From Ensifer sp. PDNC004 (GTDB lineage Bacteria; Pseudomonadota; Alphaproteobacteria; Rhizobiales; Rhizobiaceae), in assembly GCF_016919405.1 (NCBI RefSeq), contig NZ_CP070352.1, positions 1,364,001 to 1,428,000 on the forward strand: a DNA stretch of 64,000 nt, written 5' to 3'. Positions 1-9,252 of this stretch are shown one piece after another (position 1 is the stretch's first letter; the number at the start of each line of letters is the position of its first letter). Below the pieces are notes generated by a model. The model was not told where the DNA came from and did no database searches. It saw only the letters and a list, made by a program, of their open reading frames with translations. A program made the position numbers and the translations under genes.

Positions 1-234
1 ACGAAGCGCACGATCCGGGCGCGCGAAACGCTCGATTTCGCGATCCTCTCCGGACATCGCCGTGTCGCGCCCTTCGGCATCAAGGGCGGCAGCCCGGGTG
101 AACTCGGCCGCAACATCGTTCGCCGCAATGACGGCCGGACGGAGGAGCTGTCGGGCTGTGCCCACACGGTGCTCGAGGCGGGCGAAGCCTTTACCGTGGT
201 GACGCCGACCGGCGGCGGCTACGGCCGGTCATAA
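1..234 (+). CDS. Hydantoinase B / 5-oxoprolinase C-terminus (partial)
   Basis: This is the last 77 codons of a gene that begins before the window; the frame is open from base 1 to TAA at 232. The readable residues include PFGIKGGSPGE, an R-DG-TEEL segment and the terminal TPTGGGYG. These are the glycine-rich closing motifs of the HyuB/5-oxoprolinase B family, which carries out ATP-dependent opening of hydantoin or 5-oxoproline rings together with an A subunit or domain. Whether the protein is a separate B subunit or the end of a fused 5-oxoprolinase cannot be told from this fragment. A good intrinsic terminator follows at 281-307, so it is probably the last gene of its operon. Confidence 0.8.
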   Translation, partial: TKRTIRARETLDFAILSGHRRVAPFGIKGGSPGELGRNIVRRNDGRTEELSGCAHTVLEAGEAFTVVTPTGGGYGRS

Positions 235-280
235 GCCGGAAAGACTGAAATCTCCCAAGACTGCTGCGGTGGTCTGCGGG

Positions 281-307
281 CGGGCGAGCGATCGTCCGCC
301 CGTTTTT
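281..307 (+). terminator. Intrinsic terminator after the hydantoinase-type gene
   Basis: CGGGCG (281-286) pairs with CGCCCG (297-302), followed directly by TTTTT (303-307). The loop contains the self-complementary GCGATCG. It lies 47 bases after the stop codon and insulates the downstream chemotaxis gene. Confidence 0.6.
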
Positions 308-365
308 CGTTCTGGGATATGCGCACTTTCTTGTGCTGCAACTGCGAAAAGACGCGATCGCTTTT

Positions 366-380
366 TTAACCTGAATTTAA
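366..380 (+). promoter_or_regulatory. CtrA-like box upstream of chemotaxis receptor
   Basis: TTAA (366-369), seven bases, TTAA (377-380) matches the alphaproteobacterial CtrA consensus TTAA-N7-TTAA exactly. It overlaps a perfect 12-base palindrome GAATTTAAATTC (373-384), in an AT-rich island of otherwise GC-rich DNA 146 bases before the GTG start at 527. CtrA controls motility and chemotaxis genes in several alphaproteobacteria, so the site fits the gene. AT-rich promoters can match by chance. Confidence 0.45.
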
Positions 381-526
381 ATTCGAAATTACTAAGTGCT
401 TATCGGTCAGTGCGCGCCCGACCTCCTCCCTCGACGGCGCTCGCAAACATCCGGTCCTCCTCCCGCCGGTTTGGCTGACCATGTCCCTCCCAACAGCGCG
501 ATCGCGACATCCAAGGAGTCACGGCA

Positions 527-2428
527 GTGACGTTCAAGAACCTTTCGATTTTGACCAAGGTCGGCCTCGTGGTCGTGGTCATGGGCATATCCTCAATCCT
601 GATTGCGCTCGCCGGAGCGCGTGGTCTTTCCTCGCTCGGTGCGACGATCGTCGATGTCGGCGCGCGTGAAGAAGCAGCGCGCGAGGCGATGGACCTGCGC
701 GTCGATATCATCGCCGTCAGCCGCATGACCTATCAGCTTGCCGCCGCGCCTGAGAACGCTGCCGACTTTGGCGCGGAAACCGAGAAGCGTGCCGAAGAAA
801 TGCTCGGTCGCTTGACCAAGATCGAGGCCGTCGCCGACGATGCCGAAGACAAGCTGTTGAACGATGTTCGCCTGACGCTGAACAGCTACTTCGACGAGAT
901 CCGCGCCATGGTCGCCGTTGCCGCCGAAAAGGGCGTCGATGCCGGCGCCGTCAAGGCCGCACTCGACAAGGCGCTCGAAGCGCAAAAAACAGTGACGGCA
1001 ACGGTCAAGACCTACAGCACCTATTCCGGCGATGCGCTGGCGGCTGCCCGTGAAGAGGCGCTTAACTCCTCGTCCGTGGCCATGACGATCCTTGCCGCCG
1101 CTGCGGCGCTTTGCGTTCTCTTCGGCGTCGGCGTCAGCCTCGTCGTTGCCCGCCGCGGCATCGTCATGCCGGTCCGTGACCTGACCTCGACGATGAGCGA
1201 ACTTGCCGACGGCAAACTCGATGGAGATGCGACGGACGTTTCCCGCCAGGACGAGATCGGCGAGATGGCCCGCGCCGTTGAAGTGTTCCGCAAGAACGGC
1301 ATCGCCATGCGTGCAATGAAGGCGCAGGAAGCGGCCCTCCATGCCCGCAGCAGCGACCTGCAGTCCAGTATCAGCGTCGTCGTCGCTTCGGCCGTTGCCG
1401 GCGATTTCACCGGCCGCATCAACAAGGACTACGAAAACGACGACCTCAACCGCTTTGCCTCGAGCGTCAACGAGCTGGTGTCGAGCGTCGACCAGACGGT
1501 CAACGAAGTTCGCCGCGTCATTGCAGCCCTTGCCGATGCCGACCTGACGCAGACCATGCGCGGCGAATTCCACGGCGCCTTTGCCGAGCTGCAGGTGAAC
1601 GTCAATCAGACGATGGTGACTCTGCGCTCGACCATGCAGAACGTGCGGAGCGCCGCAAGCACCATCAACGACAACTCCGCCGAACTGAGCTCGGCTGCCA
1701 ATGATCTGTCGAAGCGCACGGAACAGCAGGCGGCTGCGCTTGAAGAAACCGCTGCCGCGCTCGACGAGATCACCTCGACCGTGCGCACCGCCTCCGAGCG
1801 GGCGAACGAGGCGCATGAGATGGTACGCGCCACCAAGGAAAGTGCCGGCCGGTCCGGCGCGATCGTGCGGAGCGCGGTCGACGCAATGGGGCGCATCGAG
1901 GATTCGTCGAACCGCATCAACCAGATCATCTCGGTCATCGACGAGATCGCCTTCCAGACGAACCTGCTGGCGCTCAACGCAGGCGTCGAAGCGGCACGCG
2001 CCGGCGAGGCCGGCCGTGGTTTTGCCGTCGTCGCCCAGGAAGTGCGAGAACTCGCCCAGCGTTCGGCCAACGCCGCCAAGGAAATCAAGACGCTGATCCA
2101 CAGCTCGGCATCGGAAGTCGAAACCGGCGTTTCGCTGGTGCGCTCCACCGGCGAAGCGCTGCTGGAGATCGAGACGCTGGTCAACAATGTCAGCGGCCAC
2201 GTCAACACGATCGCAACTGCCGCCCGTGAGCAGGCGACCGCGCTGCAGGAGATCAACACTTCGGTCAACCACATGGACCAGATGACCCAGCAGAACGCGG
2301 CGATGGTCGAAGAGACCACGGCGGCCAGCGGCACGCTCGCCGAAGAAAGCCGCCAGCTGCGCACGATGCTGGCGAAGTTCAAGCTGGAAAGTGCAGCGGC
2401 ACGCGAAAGCTGGAGCCGCGCCGCCTAG
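527..2428 (+). CDS. Methyl-accepting chemotaxis protein, tandem HAMP
   Basis: Membrane chemoreceptor of 633 residues that would signal through CheW/CheA. A first membrane helix (about 12-32) is followed by a periplasmic helical domain (33-183) rich in Ala and Glu, as in four-helix-bundle sensors. A second membrane helix (about 184-208) and a HAMP domain (about 210-262) come next, then a second HAMP-like segment (about 300-350) and the methylation/signalling domain. The hairpin tip is very well conserved ([32 protein letters not shown]). There is no CheR/CheB-binding pentapeptide at the C-terminus (it ends SWSRAA), so adaptation may depend on other receptors. The start is GTG at 527 with AAGGAG at 513-518. 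The ligand is not predictable. Confidence 0.93.
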   Translation: MTFKNLSILTKVGLVVVVMGISSILIALAGARGLSSLGATIVDVGAREEAAREAMDLRVDIIAVSRMTYQLAAAPENAADFGAETEKRAEEMLGRLTKIEAVADDAEDKLLNDVRLTLNSYFDEIRAMVAVAAEKGVDAGAVKAALDKALEAQKTVTATVKTYSTYSGDALAAAREEALNSSSVAMTILAAAAALCVLFGVGVSLVVARRGIVMPVRDLTSTMSELADGKLDGDATDVSRQDEIGEMARAVEVFRKNGIAMRAMKAQEAALHARSSDLQSSISVVVASAVAGDFTGRINKDYENDDLNRFASSVNELVSSVDQTVNEVRRVIAALADADLTQTMRGEFHGAFAELQVNVNQTMVTLRSTMQNVRSAASTINDNSAELSSAANDLSKRTEQQAAALEETAAALDEITSTVRTASERANEAHEMVRATKESAGRSGAIVRSAVDAMGRIEDSSNRINQIISVIDEIAFQTNLLALNAGVEAARAGEAGRGFAVVAQEVRELAQRSANAAKEIKTLIHSSASEVETGVSLVRSTGEALLEIETLVNNVSGHVNTIATAAREQATALQEINTSVNHMDQMTQQNAAMVEETTAASGTLAEESRQLRTMLAKFKLESAAARESWSRAA

Positions 2429-2461
2429 AGCCGGACGTAGTCCAAGTACCAAACAAATTTG

Positions 2462-2502
2462 CGATCGGAGCGGCGGCAAACTGCCCCGATCGTTTTCGTT
2501 TT
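2462..2502 (+). terminator. Terminator between convergent chemoreceptor and autotransporter genes
   Basis: CGATCGG (2462-2468) pairs with CCGATCG (2486-2492), with further partial pairing inside, then TTTTCGTTTT. The T-rich side serves the chemoreceptor gene on the plus strand. The autotransporter gene converges from the other side. Confidence 0.55.
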
Positions 2503-2569
2503 CCCAGGAAGCCTGCGCCTGAGTGTTCGGCCGGCGGTCGTCGCAGGCCGCTGTCCTTCGAAGGCGCCA

Positions 2570-5500
2570 CTAGAAGCGCACGCTAATCCCCACTCTGCCG
2601 CCAGCGGCCTGTTCGCCATCTTCTTCGATGTTGAAAAGCAGAGCGGCGTCCAGATTCCAGTTGATGTCGTTGGACAGATCGACGCCGGCCGACAGCGTGC
2701 CGAAAGCGCCACTGTTGTCGAGCGCAGCAAAACCGACGCTGGCGCCCATTCGTGGCGTTAGCGTCAAGCCGTTTTCAAGCTCGTAGCTGCGCTCGATTTC
2801 CGCACCGGCGCTGAACCGCCATTGCTGCTCGGTAAAACCGTCGAGGGATACGGTCCCGCCGGCGCCGTTCGAGACGCTGTAGTCATCGACCTTTTCGTTG
2901 AAGAAGACCGCTCTGAGTTTTGGCGTCAGGATCGTTTCCTCATCGATCAGCCATTGTCCCTGCAGCTTGGTGTCCCACAGCCAGCGGGTCGTGTCGAACG
3001 AGCCGTCGAAGAACGCCGTGTCGATGTCGTTCCAAGAGCCGCCATAGAGCAGGCTCGTGTCGAGGAACACGCCCTTGCCGATCTCGAACGAGGCGTAGGG
3101 ACCGGCGAGCCAGCCGTTGCCAGTCAGTTCGGCATCCTCTTCCGTCGGGTCGCTCATACGGTCGAAATGGAAGGATAGACCGACCAGGGCCTTTTCGTTG
3201 ATGAGGTAGTCGGCACCCGCCGAAAACATTCCGAAATTGCCCCGCCGGCCGTCGTTCTGATCGCGTTTGTGCATCAGGAACGTGCCATCGATCCAGACGT
3301 CGAAGGGCGTGAGCATGGGATCGACTTGCGTTTCGGCGCCTTCGGCGGTCTTGCGGGCCGCCTCGATCTGCGAAATGCTGGTGGCAAAACCAAGCGTAAT
3401 GCCGTCGGCTGACGGCGACACGCGGGTCGTGACGGGATCGCTGCTCGTCGCATTTCTCCGGCGATCGAGCAGACCGGGCACCTTCAGCGTCGAGGAGATG
3501 AGGTTCTGTCGAGTTTCGACAAAACCACGGACGAGACGGTCGACTTCATCCGCGACATGCCGAGGATCAAAACCGATGCGATAGGAAACGCTGGCGACGT
3601 TCGACGCGCCACTGGCGCTCGACAGTCGGTAACCGACAACGGCGGTACCTGAGAAGGCAGGGTTCGGAGTGAACTTCAGATAGTATCCAACGGGCGTGAA
3701 GCTGCCCGCAGCGGCAAGTTCACCTTCGATGATCTCAGCCCTTCCCGCGTTCGGCGGCTGGACGAACGCGACGGCGGCCGAGGTGAAGGGGCCGCCCGTC
3801 GCGCCAGCATTCAGGTAGACATTCGGCGGCGAAGAGCCGGGGGGAACGGTGACTGTCCTGTCGGGCGCTGTCACCTCGCGCGCCTCGACCGTGATGGAAT
3901 AGGACGCCGTACCGCTGTTGCCGGCCGTGTCCGTCGCCCTGATCGTGAACCGGTGTTCACCGATTGTCGCGTCTGCGTCGAGCGGCCCTGTCAGCGCACC
4001 GGTGGAGACGTTCAGGATCATTCCCTTGGGCAGGCTGCCGCCGCTGACGTCGTAGAGCAGTGCGCCAACACCTCCGTTCGCCACTATGCCGACGCTGTAG
4101 TTCTCGCCGGCCATGGCTGCCGGCAAGGTCCCGGCGGCCGGTACGAACGACAGAGCCAGCGGTGCAGCCTTGATTGTCAGGGAATATGTCGACGCGCCGC
4201 GTGTGCCAAATGCATCCGTGGCGGTGACGGTGAAGTTGGAGCTGCCGGCCGCAGTCGGCGTTCCGGACAAGGTGCCGTCGGCCGCGATGCTGAGGCCTGC
4301 CGGAAGTGTGCCTGCGGTCACCGAATAGGAATAGGGTGCTGCACCGCCGCTGGCAGAGATCGTTTGGCTGTAGGCTGTACCGACCGTTCCTGCGGCGAGG
4401 CCCGAAGGCGCGACCGTGATCGTCGGGGCGTTGACGGCCAATGTGTAGCTCTGCGCCCCGGTTCTGCCGAGGGCGTCGGTTGCCTGGATGTCGAACGTGG
4501 CGTTCCCGCTCGCAGCCGGCGTGCCGGAGAGCGTCCCGTCGGCGGCAAGGTTGAGGCCTGCGGGCAACGCGCCTGAGTTGACGGAAAATCCGTAAGGGCT
4601 GACGCCGCCGCTAGCGATCAACGTTTGGCTATAGGCGGTGCCTGTCGACGCGGAAGGCAGTGTCGCAGGCGAGAGTGTGATCGTGGGCGTGCCAATCACC
4701 AGTGTATAGGCTTTATCGGCGAAAAAGGGCGCGCCGGTTCCGCTGGAGGTGTCGGTGGCGCGAATTGTAACGTTGAAGGTTCCGCTCGCTGTCGGCGTGC
4801 CGGAAAGGGTACTGTCTGCGGCCAGGGTGATGCCGGCCGGCAACGTGCCTGACACGATGGAAAAGGTGTACGGTGCTGTTCCGCCGGTTGCCGTCACCGG
4901 CTGATTGTAGGCGACACCTATTTCACCGGCGGCAAGGCTTGCCGTTGAAAAGGTGATCGTCGGTGCGCCAACCGTGACCGTGTAGGCCTGAGTGCCGATG
5001 CTGCCGAGAGCGTCGGTCGCCTTGACGGTGAACGAGAAGCTTCCGCTGCCTGTTGCCGTCCCGGACAATGTTCCGTCGCCCGACAAAGTGATCCCCGGCG
5101 GGGCTGTGCCTGAAGACATCGTATAGCTGTAGGGTCCGGTTCCGCCGGTCGCCACGATCGCCTGATTGTAGGCAGCACCGATCGATATGGCTGGCAAGGT
5201 CGCAGGCGAGAGCGTGATCGCCGGTGCCCCGATCAACAGTGTGTAGGTCCGGGTGCTGGTATAGGGGCCGGCGCCGGTGGAACTGTCAGTGACCTCAATG
5301 GTGACGTTGGAAGTGCCGATCGCCGTTGGAGTGCCGGACAAGGTGCCGTCTGGGGCAAGCGTCACCCCCGTCGGCAATGCGCCAACCTTGACGTTAAAGC
5401 TATACGGCGCTGTTCCACCGCTGGCCAGAATGGTCTGGCTGTAGGCCGCGCCGATATTGCCGCCTGGCAGGCTTGCCGGAGATATGGCGATCGTCGGAGC

Positions 5501-7123
5501 GTTGACGGTGAGGGTGTAGGCCCGGGCGCCGGTGCTGCCGAACGCGTCGGTGGCCACGACCGTGAACGCGAAACTTCCTCCAGCCGTCGGCGTGCCGGAC
5601 AATGTCCCGTTGCTCGCCAAGGTCAGTCCCGCCGGAAGTGAGCCAGATTGCAGCGTGTAGCTGTAGGGGCCGGACCCGCCCGTTGCGGTGATCGTCTGGC
5701 TATAGGCGGTGGCGACCGTTGCTGCAGGCAAGGTCGCAGGCGAAAGCGCAATCGTCGGCGCCACTATTTCAAGGGTGTACACCGCCGTGATGGTATCGTT
5801 ATGGCCGTCCGTGGCCGTGATCGAAAAGTTGTAGGTATTGGCCGCCGTCGGTGTACCCGAGAGCGCACCGGCCGATGAGAGGGTCAATCCGGTTGGAAGT
5901 GCGCCTGCCGTGACGGAATAGGTCCGGGGCGCCATTCCTCCGGAGGCGACGAAATCCAGGTCGTAGGCCGCCCCGACGGTGCCCTGGGCCAAAGTGCCGG
6001 CTGGCGGGGCGAGGGACAACGGTGCGCCGCGCGTGACGACAAGCGAATAGGTCTTCTGAGTGGATCGATCCTGCGCTGTAACGGTCACGAAGATGGAGTT
6101 CATTCCCATGGCCAGGCCGATGGCGGGCGAAGGCGAGCCGCTTGCGACCGGAGTGCCGTTGATGGAAACGGTCGCTCCGCTGTCGGCGGTCGTTGAGGTC
6201 AGTGACAGCGACGAGACGCTGTTTGGAACATTCATGGAATAGTTCGTCGTCGTGGGCGCGAACGAAGGCGAGAGCGTCCCCGTGCTCGGAGAGAGGAGGC
6301 TGAGCGTCGCGTCGATCGATGGCGCGTTATAGGTGAAACCTCCCGGAAGTGTCCCTGTCCCGGCTGGGTTGGTGACGACGACATCGACGGCGCCAGCCGC
6401 ATGCGCCGGCGCGACGGCGGTTATCTGCGTGGCGCTGACGACGACGACGGACGTGGCTGCGGTTCCGCCGAAAGTGACGCCTGTCGTACCGGTAAAATCG
6501 GTGCCGCGGATTGTGATGGCGGTCGTGTCCAATGTCAGACCGGTTGCCGGCGAGATCGACGTGACGGTGGGCGGCAACAGCGTCGAGCGGCACGTAACCG
6601 TAGCCGTCGCGACGCCACCTTCGGCGCCACCCATGACGTAGATCCAATATGTCTGCCCCGGGTCAAGCGCGATGGTGCCGGATCGCGTGAAATCGTTCGG
6701 CTCGGTCGTGCCGATCGTGTGCTCAACGACCGTTATGTCGTAGCCGCCGCCTTTCGAAACCCCAAACGAGGCTCCGGCATAGCCGCCACTCTTTTCCAAA
6801 GCACTGCTGTTGGTGGTAGTGGCTGTATAGGAGAGTTCTTCCCCCTGCTCGAACGACCCATAGAAGCCGTCGAACCATGCGCTTGGTACGCCGCGCGAAA
6901 TATTCGACCAATTGGCGTTGATTTCGTTGCAAGCATTTGAGAGGGCGTAGGCGTTGCCGGCCATCAGCAGCGCAACTAGGAACGTCGCAAACCACGTGGC
7001 GACCGCCTTGCTCCAACGGGGCAGACCTGCCGGGCGCATGGGGCGGGCCACGGAGAGCGCGACGGGAGAAGAATTTCGTGTTGCAACGATTTCTCGTCCA
7101 GAGTCACGACAGGAATACGTCAT
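2570..7123 (-). CDS. Large autotransporter with eight Ig-like (He_PIG) repeats
   Basis: Predicted type V secreted surface protein of up to 1517 residues. A hydrophobic signal segment ends near residue 60 (LLMAGNAYA). After a short unique region come an IPT/TIG domain (about 183-266), a cadherin-like beta-sandwich (about 268-366) and eight putative Ig (He_PIG) repeats of about 85-92 residues (about 370-1085). Each repeat shows a variant of LPAGLTLA-DGTLSGTPTA and ends in YTL-V-APTI. A further beta-rich segment leads to a C-terminal beta-barrel (about 1240-1517) that ends in Phe (GISVRF), as outer-membrane barrels do. An adhesin or biofilm role is inferred from architecture. The start is uncertain: ATG at 7123 lacks a clear ribosome site, and ATG at 7039 still keeps the signal peptide. 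The repeats look internally duplicated and could recombine. Confidence 0.85.
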   Translation of the reverse strand: MTYSCRDSGREIVATRNSSPVALSVARPMRPAGLPRWSKAVATWFATFLVALLMAGNAYALSNACNEINANWSNISRGVPSAWFDGFYGSFEQGEELSYTATTTNSSALEKSGGYAGASFGVSKGGGYDITVVEHTIGTTEPNDFTRSGTIALDPGQTYWIYVMGGAEGGVATATVTCRSTLLPPTVTSISPATGLTLDTTAITIRGTDFTGTTGVTFGGTAATSVVVVSATQITAVAPAHAAGAVDVVVTNPAGTGTLPGGFTYNAPSIDATLSLLSPSTGTLSPSFAPTTTNYSMNVPNSVSSLSLTSTTADSGATVSINGTPVASGSPSPAIGLAMGMNSIFVTVTAQDRSTQKTYSLVVTRGAPLSLAPPAGTLAQGTVGAAYDLDFVASGGMAPRTYSVTAGALPTGLTLSSAGALSGTPTAANTYNFSITATDGHNDTITAVYTLEIVAPTIALSPATLPAATVATAYSQTITATGGSGPYSYTLQSGSLPAGLTLASNGTLSGTPTAGGSFAFTVVATDAFGSTGARAYTLTVNAPTIAISPASLPGGNIGAAYSQTILASGGTAPYSFNVKVGALPTGVTLAPDGTLSGTPTAIGTSNVTIEVTDSSTGAGPYTSTRTYTLLIGAPAITLSPATLPAISIGAAYNQAIVATGGTGPYSYTMSSGTAPPGITLSGDGTLSGTATGSGSFSFTVKATDALGSIGTQAYTVTVGAPTITFSTASLAAGEIGVAYNQPVTATGGTAPYTFSIVSGTLPAGITLAADSTLSGTPTASGTFNVTIRATDTSSGTGAPFFADKAYTLVIGTPTITLSPATLPSASTGTAYSQTLIASGGVSPYGFSVNSGALPAGLNLAADGTLSGTPAASGNATFDIQATDALGRTGAQSYTLAVNAPTITVAPSGLAAGTVGTAYSQTISASGGAAPYSYSVTAGTLPAGLSIAADGTLSGTPTAAGSSNFTVTATDAFGTRGASTYSLTIKAAPLALSFVPAAGTLPAAMAGENYSVGIVANGGVGALLYDVSGGSLPKGMILNVSTGALTGPLDADATIGEHRFTIRATDTAGNSGTASYSITVEAREVTAPDRTVTVPPGSSPPNVYLNAGATGGPFTSAAVAFVQPPNAGRAEIIEGELAAAGSFTPVGYYLKFTPNPAFSGTAVVGYRLSSASGASNVASVSYRIGFDPRHVADEVDRLVRGFVETRQNLISSTLKVPGLLDRRRNATSSDPVTTRVSPSADGITLGFATSISQIEAARKTAEGAETQVDPMLTPFDVWIDGTFLMHKRDQNDGRRGNFGMFSAGADYLINEKALVGLSFHFDRMSDPTEEDAELTGNGWLAGPYASFEIGKGVFLDTSLLYGGSWNDIDTAFFDGSFDTTRWLWDTKLQGQWLIDEETILTPKLRAVFFNEKVDDYSVSNGAGGTVSLDGFTEQQWRFSAGAEIERSYELENGLTLTPRMGASVGFAALDNSGAFGTLSAGVDLSNDINWNLDAALLFNIEEDGEQAAGGRVGISVRF

Positions 7124-7626
7124 CGAAGAAGTGCCCCACCACGAATGCCAAACGCAAGCGTGCGTGGCGAGAAGGCAAGGCCTTCGTCACACGCTTCCTT
7201 CGTCTGGATTGTCCCCCGATTGCCGTCGCTCCGTTGCCACCAACAGAGCTCAGCAAGTGATAAGTATTATCTATTACTGGTTCGCATATGTGTGGCTGTA
7301 ACCTTCTTGCCACACACGTGCAGATCTAGTGATTTTGCCTGGGATATTCATCTTTCAGCGATGTCCGCTGCGGCACTGCCGTTCCTGTTCTGCGTTTGCG
7401 AGGACAGGGCGGCAGATGCCGCCGAAGGCTTTTCAAGGGGCGATGCTCGCCATCTGGCGCGCCGTGTCGGCTCGGGCAGGCACCGTTTTTGTGATTAGCC
7501 CTGCCGGCCCTCGGGCCTTGCGTAAGCGGTCGTCCCCATCATTCTTCCCCATTTGCTGGGAAGCATGCCTGTTAGCCGCTATTCTGGAACACAGACGTGT
7601 GAGTCGTTAACTTGCGGGACAACCGA
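7124..7626. other. Intergenic region between divergent autotransporter and exonuclease genes
   Basis: About 500 bases without a convincing gene. An AT-rich patch near 7257-7285 (around GTGATAAGTATTATC) stands out and could hold the autotransporter promoter on the minus strand. A weak hairpin of GTGTGGC with GCCACAC lies near 7290-7315. Short open frames here have no ribosome sites and no recognisable protein. Confidence 0.4.
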
Positions 7627-8586
7627 ATGACGCAGCAGTTCGACCTCTTTGTTTCGGACGAGGCAATTTCCAAGAAGGCGGGCGGTGGGCCGGCGGTCAA
7701 GCGGGCATCGCTGACCGAGGACGATATGGTCCGTCACCTTCAGGCGACGGGTCGCTATCGCCTGTTGCAGCGGCTTGTGCCGCGCGCTGTGGTGCCCGTC
7801 GCTCGCCCCGGCTTTCCACTGCATGGCGTCATTCTCGATACCGAAACCACAGGGCTCAACCATCGCAAGGATGAGATCATCGAGATCGGGCTGATCGCCT
7901 TCACCTTCGATGAGAAGGGGAACCTGGGAGACGTGACTGGCGTTTTCGGCGGTTTGCGGCAGCCGTCCAATCCGATCCCTGCGGAAATCACCCGCCTGAC
8001 CGGCATCACCAACGAGATGGTCGCGGGAAAGACGATCGACCTCGACGAAGTGCGGACGCTGATGGAAAAGGCGGACCTTGTCATCGCCCACAATGCCGGC
8101 TTCGACCGTCCCTTCTGCGAGGCCTTCTCGCCCGTTTTTGCAGGAAAGGCATGGGCCTGTTCCGTCTCCGAGATCGATTGGTCTTCCCGCGGCTTCGAAG
8201 GCACCAAGCTCGGCTATCTGATCGGGCAGGCCGGTTACTTCCACGACGGCCACCGGGCGGTCGACGACTGTTTCGCTCTGCTCGAAGTCCTTGCCAAGGA
8301 TGGCGGCTCCGGCAGCACGCCCTTTGCCGAACTCTACGAGGCGAGCCAGCGATCGCGCGTCCGCATTTTTGCGGAAAACAGCCCGTTCGACATGAAGGAC
8401 CACCTGAAAGCCCGCGGCTACCGCTGGTCTGACGGAAGCGACGGGCGCCCGAAAGCCTGGTGGGTCGAGGTCGCCGAAACCGCACTTGAAGACGAACTCG
8501 GCTACCTCCGCTCGGAGATCTACCGCTGGAAGGAAGCCGATCCGCCGATCAAGCGCTTGACCGCTTTCGATCGCTTCCGCGCCTGA
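7627..8586 (+). CDS. DEDDh 3'-5' exonuclease (DnaQ/epsilon-like)
   Basis: Predicted 319-residue exonuclease of the DnaQ superfamily, which removes nucleotides from 3' ends of DNA or RNA using two metal ions. The catalytic motifs are visible: Exo I ILDTETTGLN, Exo II AHNAGFDRPF and Exo III HRAVDDC, with TRLTGIT between them. An N-terminal extension of about 65 residues and a C-terminal tail of about 100 residues lie outside the core. It is therefore not the standard replicative epsilon subunit but a stand-alone paralogue. ATG at 7627 is chosen over TTG at 7612; the ribosome site is weak (CGGGA). It stands alone, and its substrate is unknown. Confidence 0.85.
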   Translation: MTQQFDLFVSDEAISKKAGGGPAVKRASLTEDDMVRHLQATGRYRLLQRLVPRAVVPVARPGFPLHGVILDTETTGLNHRKDEIIEIGLIAFTFDEKGNLGDVTGVFGGLRQPSNPIPAEITRLTGITNEMVAGKTIDLDEVRTLMEKADLVIAHNAGFDRPFCEAFSPVFAGKAWACSVSEIDWSSRGFEGTKLGYLIGQAGYFHDGHRAVDDCFALLEVLAKDGGSGSTPFAELYEASQRSRVRIFAENSPFDMKDHLKARGYRWSDGSDGRPKAWWVEVAETALEDELGYLRSEIYRWKEADPPIKRLTAFDRFRA

Positions 8587-9252
8587 CAGGCGAGCGAGCC
8601 GCTCCGGCGGACTGAGCGGCCCTTGGGCGGATATGGGCGTCGCTCGATAAGGGCATCCCCTCCGATCTTCGGAGACCCGGCTTCCGATCGGCCGGCCGGC
8701 GTTGGAGTGGGCTGTGCCGTGTCCGGCGTGAGATAACGGACCCCGCCACGCCCGATTACCCGTCTTTCCGCATCTGGCAGGCAATGTCCGGTTTACCGTT
8801 AACCGCTGAATTCACGCACAAAAAGCGTGGACGCCCGGCCGAATCCGACTATACGTGCACAGACTTGACTTAGAAATTCAAGTTTTATGCCGTTGTTATA
8901 GTTGATGTTTCAATGCCGATGTTCGCAATGTCGCCCAGTTTTGAGACTGTTCCCAACCATGGGACGCCCCGCGATCGCCGACACTTTGTCTGGCTGCGGG
9001 CCTGCATCGGCGTAACCGCACGCGCAGTGACCGAAGGGCCGGTCACGCACCCGCTTTGCCGAAGCGAGCTGCTGCGCACGAGACCCGTCTGTCGGTCGAA
9101 ATAGCCGCAACTGAACGCAATGTCTGGGGCTCGTCCTGCACCGTTGTTCAACGGGCAAGGCGCGTGCGTCGCGTTTTGAGCGGCGGCTGGGTTCGGCCGG
9201 CGACCGTGGCGGATACGGAATTCACGTTAATCGAAGTTACAGGGGTAAGAGA
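8587..9252. other. Long leader region of the siderophore receptor gene
   Basis: About 665 bases between the exonuclease and receptor genes. The clear element is the iron box at 8866-8880. Between it and the ATG at 9253 are 370 bases, long for a simple leader, with no credible reading frame and no small RNA that I can identify. Confidence 0.4.
8866..8880 (+). promoter_or_regulatory. Iron-responsive operator (RirA-type IRO box)
   Basis: TGA-N9-TCA at 8866-8880, extended to a perfect inverted repeat ACTTGA-N9-TCAAGT (8863-8883). RirA, the iron-sulphur Rrf2-family iron regulator of rhizobia, recognises IRO boxes of the form TGA-N9-TCA and represses iron-uptake genes when iron is sufficient. The repeat overlaps a candidate -35 hexamer TTGACT (8865-8870). 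The next gene is a siderophore receptor, as expected of a RirA target. Confidence 0.65.

Noticed and set aside
593..2479. Long minus-strand open frame opposite the chemoreceptor
   Set aside because: Antisense shadow of high-GC codon bias; the plus-strand protein has unmistakable chemoreceptor motifs and this frame has none and no ribosome site.
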